This document shows, piece by piece, positions 47,936 to 59,703 of a stretch of DNA of 64,000 nucleotides. Made by a program: the position numbers and the translations under genes. The notes under the pieces were generated by a model. The model worked only from the letters and a program-made list of their open reading frames with translations. It was not told where the DNA came from and ran no database searches. The DNA is from Oscheius onirici (taxonomy: Eukaryota > Nematoda > Chromadorea > Rhabditida > Rhabditidae): positions 7,130,001-7,194,000 of the forward strand of contig OW051473.1 in the NCBI GenBank assembly GCA_932521025.1, given 5' to 3'. Every line of letters begins with the position of its first letter. The stretch's first letter is position 1.

Positions 47936-48345
47936 CTAGGCCGTTAAGTGGGCCGCTTCAGCTGCCAGCATGGCCTCCACGGTGATTCCTTCCTCCTTGG
48001 CCTTCAGATAGGTCTGGAAGTGAGGGGACTCCTGAAAGAAAAAAACCTAAACGTGTTAAAAGAATGTTTACCTTGAAGATTCTAATCTTTCGCTGCAGTC
48101 CTCGGGCATTCTCTCGGTAGATGTTAAGGGGATTGGCAGCCATAGCCTGAAAATGAGCATTTAAAGGTAGCCCTCCTTCTCGGTATGGAGACAAGAAAAG
48201 AGCCAATTCTCAGATACCACAGCTATTAAAAGTTTGAAACCTACATTATAGTCTTCTCCATGGGCCTCGATCAAGCTGGAGCAGAAGATGATGTCCTTGG
48301 GAAGCAGTTTGTACATACGTTCGCGGTTGACGGGAGTCTAAGAGT
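47936..48345 (-). other. NOP16-like C-terminal segment of the giant gene
   Basis: Exons encode TPVNRERMYKLLPKDIIFCS, SLIEAHGEDYNAMAANPLNI, RENARGLQRKIRIFKESPHF and QTYLKAKEEG. The HGEDYxAMA step followed by an IYQ/RKI helix closely parallels the C-terminus of nucleolar protein NOP16 (NHGEDYKAMARD..IRSKIN), a 60S ribosome assembly factor. Whether this is the end of the giant protein or a separate NOP16 gene just downstream is unresolved. The upstream exons (HPGAEIDPNVKMQIDIQLQR) do not clearly match the NOP16 N-terminus. Confidence 0.5.
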
Positions 48346-51300
48346 TGTTATTTTAGGGGTGCAGGGAATCAAGCAGCGCATCGCAGATGTAAAGAAGGTT
48401 GTGCGCAAAAAAAGGAAACGTGACGTTAACGACACGATATGTATTCTATTCTATCGATTGTGAGTGCAACCGAACACAAGTACACATCAAATGCTTACAC
48501 TGGCTCGTGGCTCAGAATCCTTAGATAGCTAAAAGAATATAATTGGTTTTTTGAACCGATTGTTTGCATAGATTATTGGTGAGCGGAAAATTCAACTGTT
48601 AGAAAGTCTAGAACTAAAGGGAACAACTTTCTTACTTGCAGTCGTTGAAGAGCGCTCTAGAAGAGAAGAAAGTACAGAAAAAAGAGATTAAACTGACCGT
48701 GGGACGAGAGATATGCAGCTGGAGAGGAAGAGGAGTGATGACATTCCGGGCTTCAACAACGGGACGACGGGCGGCAAGACGCTGGAGCTGAATGTCAATT
48801 TGCATCTTCTGAAACGATTTTTAAAGCTATCCTGACGTTTTTATTACCACGTTGGGATCGATTTCAGCGCCAGGATGAGTCTGCTTGAGAGTTCGTTCAA
48901 CAAGAGCCTGTACGTTCTGGGCGAAGCGAGTGGGAGAGACATCCTTCTGGTCGACAACGTGCTGGGAGATGATGGTTTCAATGGTTTCTGAATATATTTT
49001 AAGTCTTCAACTGTGACAGAAACCAACCCTTGTGTCCGTTTTCAGTATGTTCGGTGCTTGAGATCTCGTTAACCTGAATAGGAGGACTAATGCTTCCCTT
49101 ATTCAAGGCGGCAATTTCAGCATCGGCGCTCTTATCCAGATCGGTGATGGAAACTTCGGTTTGTTCGGTTATGGACTTGGAGTTGCGGTTCTTCTTGTTC
49201 TTCTTCTTGTTCTTAAAGTTATTTGTGGTTTAGCTATAAAAGAGCCAAACCTTGCTCTTTCCGCCGGTGGAATCAGCCTCCTCCTTCTGTACGTGATCGT
49301 CTTTCGGGGCAGCGTTAACAACATCAGTGTGCACCTTGGTGAACGGTTCCTACAAAATATGGTTAGAAAATAGAATAGGCCTAATTTTCTAAAGTGTCCT
49401 ACACTCACTTCGACAGAATTTTGGTCATTCAACTTAGTGATAGGAGCAGATTCGGGTGCAATAGCGGGTTCAGCAGGTGCTTCAGCCGAAGGCGGTGCCT
49501 GTATAACATAAAATAGGTGCATGCTAAGTGAATGTGCTCTACCTCCGTCACCACAACAGTCACCACAGGATCGTGCTCTTGTGCAACAGTCTCGCTTCCT
49601 TGCTCACTAATAACAAACTCGGAATGACTTTCACTCGATCTCCGCACTTCAACACCTTTGTTTGTTTCAGTCGAAGCACTCTCGTTGACGATTTTTTCGC
49701 TCGTTTCACTCTATAACGGGATTTTTATAGTTTTCATGCATGGTACCTTTACAGTCGGCAATTCACTTTCTCCAGACAAGATTTCTACTACTCTTTCGCT
49801 ACCAGAGACTTGTTCTCCGACACTGTCAGCCTCCTTCTATAACACTTTGATTACATTTACGTTACATTTTTACCTGTTCAACAGATTCATTTTCATTCAA
49901 AATTGTCAAACTCTCATTGTTCTGCTCAGACACCGGCTCACTCTCGATCTGTGTTGAACTCTGTACAAAAGACGTTAGTTTTACCGAGTCAATCCCTGAT
50001 TTTCAACCTGATTATCTGCAGTGTCGGGAGACAAATCATATATATTTTGAGAAGTTTCTGGCTCGGTCTCATGAACCACTTCCATGGTCACTGCTGAGGC
50101 AAAAACAGGAGGCGAAACACTCTGAAAATCTCATAAGAAACAAAACTCTTCTTTTCGTACCTCACGGTCAAATCTACTTGGCTCACGGACATTTTTCTGC
50201 ACAGATGACTCCACAGATTGATTATGATCCTGTTTAAATCGTTTAATTACCGGTTCGTTATTCAGTACCTCGTTCACAGTTTCACATGCATTCTGCTCAC
50301 TTGGAACCTCGTGATCTGTGTTAGGAGCACCGTGCGCGCTGTGATTCTCAGTCGATTCCTCTGACACAGACACAGTCTCAATCTCTGGCACACTTTCTTT
50401 GTTTGAAGGTATCCCAATAGTCGACTGGGCATTCTCCGGATGGCTTGAGGCTGTCTCACCAGCTTGACTCTCAACAACAGCTTTCTCTGACTCAGCATCT
50501 TCCGTAGTTGGTTCAGTTGCGGATTCGTCTTGCGGAGCATTCTGTCGACATTTGCTTTCAACTTGAGCGTCGGATAGTTGCTCGTCAGTGTTGGATATTT
50601 GTTCCTCAGTGATAGAATCAGTCGAATCGGTTTCGGTAGTCGTAGCAGGAACAGTTTCCAGGATCTGTTCGTTCTTCTACACTTTCATCAGTCATTCAAA
50701 ACAAAGTTACCTCGCACACTGGGCTTACAACTTCCTTAAAATCAGCAACTTCATTCGAATTTTCAAACACTGCCATTTCCACCGTATTCTTATATTGAGA
50801 TGACTCACTCTGAACCACTTTTGTATCTCTAGCACAAACCGAACTACCTCGTTTTCATTTACAACTTGCTCAGGAGCAAAACTCTTATTCTGTTGACATT
50901 CAACAGTTTCTCTTTGATCCTCATTCTCAACAGTAGACTCATTCTGAGCCAGGTTCACACATTCTTCCTCTTCCAAAGCCTTTGTCACAATATCGTTGAT
51001 AAATGCATCACTGTTATGATGTTCTTCCTGATTCTCGTTCTAGAACTCGTAAATACAGTCGGGACATGCACATTACCTCGGAAACAGCCGTAACAGACCC
51101 ATGACAAGCGGGATTTTCAACAACTTCCAACGAATCAGTACTAACATTCTGAATGCACAACAATTTTCAAGTTTTGCACTCGTTTACCTCTGACATTGAA
51201 ACTCTTTCCACATTCTCAACCTCATTCGTAGTAGCTTCTTTGAAAACATCGGCCTTACTCTCAGACTCCTTCATAGCTTGCTCTGGCTGAACGGATTCAG

Positions 51301-54300
51301 ACACCGTTTCCTACAACTTTCATTCATCTCTCACTCATATAAAAACTACCTGGCGCTCATTCATTGAAGTGAAACACGTGTTTTGGTCAGTCACAGCCGT
51401 GCTTTCAGATCCGTTCACTTCAGCAGTCTCCACGGAAACAGCAATATCGATGATAGCGTCGTTTATTTCGTCGTTTGTTTCAGCAGGTACGTTTTCATCC
51501 ACGAAAGCAGCCTCCTTTTCGATAGTTTCGTGAGACGTGGCCGTGCTACTGGTACATGGCTCATCCAGTGTTTCCAGTGCGTCAACAAACGTATCGTCTT
51601 CAGCTGATTCGACTTTTTCTTGACGGTTTTCATTTCCAACCTCCCTTTCAAGACTAACATCCTGGCTGGCCGCATTGACCAACTCTTCAGTTAGAGTTTC
51701 AGTAGAGATTGAATCTTTCAAGAAGTCGGAAGTTTGTTCTTCGAGAGTTTCCAACGAGTTTTGATCAGATTTGTCCAAGTTCAACTCGGCAAAAGCTTCG
51801 ACCAATACCTCATTGTTACGCAACTCGTTCAGCAAATCGTATTCTGTTTGCATGTCAGCAGGAATCTCAAATATCGACTCCGATGAGACATCTCCTTGTA
51901 CGACTGGTTGTTTTTGAACGTTTCCAGCCGCAGTTTCAGCATTATTGTATTCTTGTTTGACTGATGTTTCGGCGGCCTTGCAGGAAACAGTTTCTTTTTC
52001 AGAACAGGCAAAATTATCAGCAGCAGTATGTTGGGATTGTTCCGTTTCGACTTTGTCTTTGGTAATGTCACTGGTTGTGTCAGAAGCAGTCCTGTTGTTC
52101 TCCAATGTCTCTTGTGCATCTGGATTCTCCACGGGCTCGGAATTGCTTGTTTTTTGTTTTTGTTCGTATGGTTCAGCTGAGTTGGCGTAAAGTAGACAAT
52201 CCAGTTGGGTCTGCTGTTGGACAGCCTCGGAGTTAGTTTCAACATTGTCACCAACATGAAGTGGTTCTTTCAAAGGTAGATAATCTTGTGTAGTATCGAC
52301 GGGGACAACCGCAATGAGAGATTCCACATTGTCTTCAAGAGGCTCTCCTACTTGCTTACTAACCTGGATTTCCATATCCTTCTCCACTGCTTCAATCGAA
52401 TTGAAGAAGGCCTGCTCATTCTCAGACATTGGTAAACACAGTTGCTCTTGGCTTTCTTTAATTTCTCCGGCAGACTTTTCGAGTGGAGATGCAGTTACAA
52501 TTATTTCCTGAGAACATTCCGTTTGCTCTTGGTTCTCTGCAGTGACAGTGGATTGAGCTGCCACCTCCGAACAAGGTTGACCTGGTTGCACACCGGGGTT
52601 GGTTTCAATGGCCGTTTCCTCCTCCACCAAGGCGTCTCGAACATTGCCGACGACAGTATCATGTTCATGAAACTCCATTGGCTGGTCTTCTAGGTTTGCA
52701 GGAGCATCCAGTGTCTGGTCAATGGCTGCGTCGTGATTTTCAGTAGCTGGTACATTTTTCTCATTGTCCACAATAACAACATCGACCACAGTTTCTTGGA
52801 TTTCATCTGTAGCCTCGGAATAAGGAATGTTTCCAGCAGCTTCTTCGGTTTCCTTTTCAGCGTTGATGTGAGCTTTTTTCATTTCGGATAACAATTCTGT
52901 TGAGGTTGGCATGCCAGCCATACTGCTCTCGGCCAAGTGAATATTTTCTGATTTCTCTTCCACAGTCATACAAACAGCCGTATTTCCAACGGCCTTCTCT
53001 ACATCAACAGCCGCTTTCTGAATATAAACAGTCGTTCAATCAGACAAGTTGGTATCATACCTTCTGATCAGGCTCAGCGGAGAAATTTTCAAAAGATTCA
53101 ATTCCAGACACATTATTGAATACATCAACAGACACATCAGAACTATTCTGAGCTGGCTCACTTTCGGTATCATCACTCATAACAGCAATTGTTTCCTGTA
53201 TTACTTTTCTTCTAATACTTGTACCGCAGACTACCTGATTCACTTGGTTTTCCATATTTTCACTCATAGATGATTCTTCCTTGGAAATTTGATCAAACAC
53301 CATATTCTCGGTATCCGTATCAGCTCGTCTGTCACACACAACTTCCGAGGCTTCCTATAGAAATCTTACTTAGGAGAATGAAAAATGTAGTTACCTGAGC
53401 ATTTTTAGCCAGTTCTGCCTCGTCAACGTTCCCAACAGGCGTATCATTTTCACAGATAACTGTCACAACATTGCTATAGGATTGAACAGTGTCACTGGTA
53501 GGCTTCTGTCTCTCAGCTTCACTGTCAACTACCGCAGTCGGATTTCCAACTATCGACGATTGATCAGCCACAATCTCCTCTGACACTCTTGGTTCGTCAC
53601 AGACAGTTTCCACACCATTCACAGAATCATTTCCAATGGCAGTTTCTTTCACTCTCTCATTTTGGACAACAAACTCATTACTTTCAGCTGAGACAATACT
53701 ACAGACAAGATTCTGAAAAGAGTCAATCTTAAATCTTCAGACAAGCTTTACCTTGTTGAACACAGAATTTTCAACACCCTCGCTGGAAAACTCGGTATTT
53801 GGAACAGCAGTAACATCTTCAGTCATAGTCTCGCTTTTAACGCACACTTCAGCTTCATGAGCACTCTTAAACAAACATCCTACTCAAAACAGTTCGATCA
53901 ACTCTACCTCAGTAATTTCTTGATCAGCGAAGTTTGGGTCATTCTCGGTGGGATAAGCTGTGTCATTTGTACATAATCCAGAGTAAGTTATGTCGGGTTG
54001 CTGCCCTCCACCAAGCGCAACAGACACAGTCTTAAAAGTTTGATGAGATACGGGGAGACACACACTACCTCTGAGGCTGATGGGATCTCAGTCGTGCCGC
54101 TCACAGATGGTTCATTTTGTCCACTCTCATAGGAGACAGGATCTGTCTTTTCCTCCGTGCAATGTGTTCTGCACGGCACAGACAGTTTCTCAACACTCGT
54201 AGATGTTTGTTCAATCTGTATTAGTCACTTTGAAATTCCGGTCATTCCTTACATTTCCAACAGACGGAACACTTTCAGTCACCGCAACAGGCTCTGTGTC

Positions 54301-57300
54301 ATTAAACTCAAGCGAAGTCACTTCGGATTCAGCTTTCTCAACAACACCTTCTTCTTGCACACTCTAAACATTAATTTTGTCACAATAGCATGCAAAAGGT
54401 ACCTCCGAGGTGTCGGCAACAGTTCCGCTGTTCTCAGATAAAACGACACTATCCTGACCTTCCACTATAGATTCAACACTCTTCACACTCACGACGGGGT
54501 CTGCTTCAGCTTTTGCGGGTTCAACAACAGTCTACGTTACCAATAACACGCAAATCTTTCACACTCTATACCTCATTCACAGGCTCGTTAAAAACATTTT
54601 TCGTAATCTTCTCCTCCACATGTTGAGCATCGAAAGAAACATCAGCCTCCTGTATAGGTTCAGCTCTTGCTGGTTCAACAGTCTACATCAAAGATACTAT
54701 TCTGATACTGACTGGTACTACCTCGTTCACAACAGGCTCCTGAATCACTGCAGTTTCGGCCTCAGTCGTTGCTGCTTCTTCTTGAGAAGGTGTTTCTTCA
54801 ACAGCTTGAGAAGAAGTAGCATCGGCAAACTACGCATCACTTTCAACAAAAACAGTCTATTTATACCTGGCTCTCAACGTTCTGTTCCTCAGATAGCTCA
54901 GCAACGGCTGTCTCAGTCACTTGAGACACAGACTCTCCAACAGGGAGATCAGTATGTTCACTCTGTACAACCGTTTCAGTGTCATTCATTTAATCTACCT
55001 GGCTCTCAGAAACATTCTCAATAACATTTTCACTCTCCTTCACAGGTTCAACCACTTGATTCTTAACTCTTGTATTTTGTCATTCTTTTAGTATTTTGGA
55101 GTCACACTCCACTCTATTAAGCGCGACTAGGTGACGTGCAGTGGTGCTCTTCATGCAGTGTGATGTCAAATGTTAAAACCCTACCTGGATCGTAATGGTC
55201 GTGTTGGTAGAGGTGGTGTTCTGAAAAGAGACCCATTTAAAAAAATTGTGCTTGGTTGGACATGTTCAAGCGATTAATAATGAAAAAAAAAGAAAATCTT
55301 GCGGAGGTTAGAAAGCTACTCAGGGGTTAACACTCACGCTATAGTCTGTGTATGTAACCACGACATCTTGCAAGTGCTGCGGCTTCTCAGCCGAATGGCC
55401 GAAGAGAGACTTCTTGGACATGAGGGTAGCCTGTACAAAATGATAGTATTGATGCGACAGTTCACACGACACGACAAAAGAGAGTGATGTGAAGCTGCGA
55501 GAGAAAATGCACCCCATGCTCAACCAGCTTCTTGTACAAACTGGGTTTTGCCAACAGTTCTCGTGTGAACTTAGTAATAGAGCATACCGAAAAAGACTGC
55601 ACAAGTACACCTAACCCCGAATTAGAGCTAAACTAGAGTGCTTACTGGAAGGGAAGGAGATACCGTTCCAGTATTTTCATTGGAAACGCTCTTGGGAGTA
55701 ACAAAGTCCAAGAAGTCGAGACACTCTTCAGCGACCGGTTGAGAAGAAGCCGCCGGGGTCTAAAGCAGGGAATGCATACTAGGACTGACAGAGTGAAATA
55801 GATAGCGGAGAAGTTAGGAACCCATGTTTCAGCTTCTACTTACCGACTCGACCGGCTTCTCAGCTTTTGGAGAGACGAAGTCGAGGAAGTCAAGGCTGTC
55901 ATCGGCAGCTGGATGAGGAGCTGTTACGGGTGTAGAAGCAGGTGCAGGAACCTCTTCCTTGTCAACCTTGGCGGATACAAAGTCGAGGAAATCCAAATTG
56001 TCATCAGCAGTGGCTCGAATAGCGGGTGCATTTTCAGTTGTGGAAGCCTAAAGCTTGCCAATTATTAATGTTAGATACACGCAACTCAGGTGCTCATGCG
56101 TTACATACCGATTGAGATACATGCTGGGTTTCTTCCTTGTGAGCTGCCTCCGATTCAGAGTGCTTCTTGTCTTTTTTGTTCTTTTTAGACTTCTTGTCAG
56201 ATTTCTCCTCAACAACAGCTGGAACCTCCTGAACGAGGACTTCCGTCTTGACCTCAACACGCTCGCTTTCCGAGTGTTTCTTGTCCTTTTTGTTCTTCTT
56301 CGATTTCTTGTCAGCCTTCTCCTCAGCTACAGGTGCAGCCTCGACCGCGACAGGAGCAGCAGAACTCTCATAGTTGAGCTCAGTCACCTTCTCGCTTTCA
56401 GAATGCTTCTTGTCCGTTTTGGATTTCTTGCCCGACTTATCTTCGACTACAACCGCGACAGGTGTTTCCTCAATCGGAGCAACGACAGCTTCCACAGGAG
56501 ACTCCACTTTCAGTTCAACAGTCTTTTCGCTCTCAGAGTGCTTTTTGTCCTTCTTGTTCTTTTTAGACTTCTTGTCAGACTTCTCTTCAGCAAGTGGAGC
56601 AGGAGAGGGTTCCTTGGCGGCTACTGGTGTGGCTTCAACTATGGTCTCAGCTTTCAATTCGGCAACTGGCTCACTCTCGGAGTGCTTCTTGTCCTTCTTG
56701 TTCTTTTTAGACTTCTTATCTGATTTCTCTTCAAAAGCCGGGGCTTCGACCGGGGCCGGTTTAACTGGAGCCTCAACCTTTGCCTCTTCAACGCACTGCT
56801 CACATTCTGAAGCCTTCTTGTCTTTTTTGTTCTTCTTGGATTTCTTGTCAGCTTTCTCTTCGGCGACAGGAGCCGGAGAAGCTTCCTTGGCAGGATCAAC
56901 GACTTCGGGTTTGTCTTCAACAGTCTTCTCGCTCTCAGAATGTTTCTTGTCCTTCTTGTTCTTCTTAGACTTCTTGTCAGACTCAACAGAGACCGGCTCT
57001 GTAACGGTAGCTGGGACAACTTCTGGAGTGGCCTCCTTCTTGACCTCGACAATCTTTTCGCTGTGCTTCTTATCCTTTTTGTTCTTCTTGGATTTCTTGT
57101 CCGGCTTCTCCTCTTCAACTACAGCGGCAGGGGACTCGTCGAGAGAGACGGCATCGACCTTTTCTTTGTACTTCAGCTCAGTAACTTGTTCACTTTCAGA
57201 GTGCTTTTTGTCCTTCTTGTTCTTCTTAGACTTCTTGTCGGATTTTTCCTCAACACCTGGCGAAGCCTCTTTGTAAACAGTAGGAAGGACTGGCTTTTTG

Positions 57301-59703
57301 TTTGACTCTGCCTTTTCTGGCTTAGCAGTAACGAAGTCAAGGAAGTCGATACTGTCGTCGTTCTGAGCAGGAGCAGACATTTCTTCTACAGCGGGAGAAG
57401 CCTCCTTGTAAACAGGTGGAAGAACAGGCTTCTCATTAGACTCTTCCTTTTCTGGCTTAGCAGTGACAAAATCCAAGAAATCCAAGCTGTCCTCGTTTTG
57501 GGCAGGAGCAATAGCTACAGGAGCAGCAACCACGGGGGCAGGCAAGACGGGTGCACTCTCCTCTTTGGCAGGTTTAGCTGTGACAAAGTCAAGGAAGTCC
57601 AGACTGTCAGCATTCTGGGGTGGTGCAGGCGTCTTAAAGGCGTGATTTGTTAGAGTATCATTCGTGCAAATTGTGCGGGGATTCCGGGAAATGTTCAAAA
57701 ACTCACTGCGTCGGAAACAGCAGATCCATTTTGCTTGGGAGCTCCGTTCTGTAAAAATGATTCATGCTCATTATTGTGGTTTCTTACCGGCAGATGTCCG
57801 TTGGCCTTCTCGCTCTCAGAGCGTCTCTTGTTCTTTTTCTTGTCGGCCTGCAAACGAGACGCGTCATTGCACGTGTCAGCTTAAGCTCACAAACCTTCTT
57901 GCTATGAGTTTCGTTCGTTGTTTCGACGGTGGCAGTTTCAGTATTTTCTTCGTTGGAAGGAGGAACGATGATGGCGACACATGGCTCTTCGATGTCAGCA
58001 GCAGGGACAGGCTCTTCCTTCTTCTCGCTTTCTGAATGCTTCTTGTTCTTCTTCGACTTCTTGTCGGCCTTCTGTTCAACAACAGCGGGGGTTTCTTCAG
58101 CAACGGGAGCAGCCTCAGTCGTAGTCTCAGTTTTCTGTTCGACAATGTGTTCACTCTCGGAATGCTTCTTATCTTTCTTGTTCTTCTTCGACTTCTTGTT
58201 AGTCTAAAGAGCCCGATGAATAACTAAAATAAATAAGGATTACCTGGTCTTCAACAGGGGCAGCTACAGGAACATCAGCGGAAACAACGGAAGTGGATTC
58301 ATCAATAGTCTGCTTCTGGACCTCGGCAATGGGCTCGGATTCGGAAACCTTCTTGTTCTTCTTGTTTTTCTCGGAGGACTGAAAAACTCAAAATGCAATA
58401 CATATTAGTAAAAATGTTACCTTTGATTCTTCAGGGGCAGCGGCTTCGAGGGGAACGTCTTGAACAACAGCGGCGGATTCACTTTCAGAGTGTTTCTTCT
58501 GCAACGTTTAGTGAGAAAGTACATAATAGAAAGGCAGTACCTGTATCTGTTTAGGAGCGGCGGCCTCTTCGGTCTGCTTCACAATAACCTGGACGGGCTC
58601 TTCAACAGGGACTGCCTTCTCAGATTCGCTCATCTTCTTGCTCTTGGACTGCTGCAAAATGAGTTGCTTGGTTGGGACAAAGGCAGAGGTTATGAGTGAT
58701 AGATGTACTGAACTCTCAGCTGTTCCAGCTTAGGGGCGGAACATGAAAAAGTGGGCGGATGGTGAGGAACACCTTGTGACTCCAGGTAAAACCATGCGAC
58801 TGATCACGTAGAATCGGTAGCTCGGTATCATTGAGGCAATATTGAAACAAGACCGGAACGCCTACTTCATATTGACAATGCTTTTTCTTTGTCGCTGCTA
58901 ACGTGATTACATGTCAAATTCCGGCGCCTGGATCACGTTGTGTGCGAGAAAAGAGCCCTTATTATGCTGGAAAGTGTTCGCGTGACCGGCAGTAGTTTGT
59001 GATAAGCCTTGAAAAAATGAATGGAATTTTACCTTATCCTTCTTGGATTTTTCCTGTTTCGACTCTTCATCCTGAGCAGCTTGAGCCTTCTTTTTCTTCT
59101 TCAGACGTTCTTCCTCAGCCTTCTGCTTCTTCTGATCTTCCTCCTGCTTGCGCATCTGCTCCTGCCATTTGCGGTGTTCCTCTTTCTCGGCAGCCTTACG
59201 CTTCTTCTCTTCCTCCTCACGCTTAAGGGCCTTTTCCTAAAATGGAGAAAAGTACAAATCCGGAAGTCGCAAATAACCTGAGAAGCCTTTTGCTGAACTT
59301 CCTTTCGGGCTTTCTCTCTAGCGTCGCGCTCCTGCTTCTGTTTCAGGAGCAATTCAGCGCGACGGGCCTTCTCCTCTTCAGTCACCTGGAAAAGAACTTT
59401 GAATCACATCCCACTTATCGGATACCTCGTAGGAAGTGGTTTCAACCTGGAAGACATCCAGATTTTGTAGGATCTCACGTCTCTTCTCGGCAATAGGATC
59501 GATGAGCACAGCGCATTTCAGCCTAAAAATAGTCTCATTTCTTTCACAATGTCCTGGGAAGGAGACCATCCTCCAAGCCATTATCTGACTCACCATTCGT
59601 GCATTCGCCTAATGGCATTCTTGGCGGCTCTTCCGCGCCCTTTGCGCCAGTTCACTACTTGTTGGGTCGTGTGAGGCCTGTTCACGGCAAGTGGCGACCT
59701 CAT
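47936..59703 (-). CDS. Giant low-complexity protein (Lys/Glu-rich repeats, LDFLDF motifs, acidic region)
   Basis: One long run of minus-strand exons with short GT..AG introns, read from about 59703 to a stop at 47936, perhaps 3000 residues. No overall family recognised. The N-terminus (NWRKGRGRAAKNAIRRMHEW; CAVLIDPIAEKRREILQNLD) is followed by a highly charged helix-prone stretch (EKARRAELLLKQKQERDARE) at 59.3-59.0 kb. Then come Lys-rich units KKSKKNKKDKKHSESE (58.4-56.1 kb). Six DSLDFLDFVTAK-type motifs flank the lysine-rich block. A very long acidic Glu/Thr/Val/Asn-rich region covers 55.2-49.2 kb, including one 1.6-kb exon ending at 51335. Near 49.2 kb there is KNKKKNKKNRNSK. The C-terminal exons (48.9-47.94 kb) are more globular and include a NOP16-like segment. 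Most of it looks intrinsically disordered. It may be more than one gene; the start at 59703 is uncertain. Confidence 0.6.
51335..52969 (-). other. 1.6-kb exon of the acidic region
   Basis: An uninterrupted minus-strand frame of 544 codons rich in Glu, Thr, Val, Ala, Asn and Gln (for example ENNRTASDTTSDITKDKVET). It is by far the longest exon here. It is hydrophilic and without recognisable domains, and lies between short exons of the same composition on both sides. Confidence 0.75.
55701..57612 (-). repeat. LDFLDF motif array (six copies)
   Basis: Within the giant gene the motif (D/E)xLDFLDFV(T/S)(A/P)K is coded six times, near 57595, 57478, 57344, 55990, 55888 and 55715. Examples: NADSLDFLDFVTAKPAKEES, NDDSIDFLDFVTAKPEKAES, DDNLDFLDFVSAKVDKEE. 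Copies are separated by variable Pro/Ala/Val-rich linkers. A short acidic-hydrophobic motif in tandem within disordered protein is typical of multivalent binding sites. The partner is unknown. Confidence 0.85.
56160..58375 (-). repeat. KKSKKNKKDKKHSESE repeat array
   Basis: Nine copies of a ~16-residue Lys-rich unit in one exon (56094-57280), usually EEKSDKKSKKNKKDKKHSES, and shorter versions in the exons up to 58375. One copy is shortened to GKKSKTDKKHSESE and one ends ASECE. They alternate with Val/Ala/Pro/Glu-rich spacers of 20-30 residues. The opposite strand is also open here (56374-57276), a by-product of the codon bias. Confidence 0.9.

Noticed and set aside
56055-56723. 222-codon plus-strand open frame with many hydrophobic stretches
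   Set aside because: Another antisense frame over the same repeats; apparent membrane helices follow from Lys codons read backwards.
56374-57276. 300-codon plus-strand open frame rich in Phe, Leu and Ser
   Set aside because: It is the antisense shadow of the Lys-rich repeat exon; its repeats (CFLSFLFFLDFLSD) are simply the reverse complement of KKSKKNKKDKK codons.
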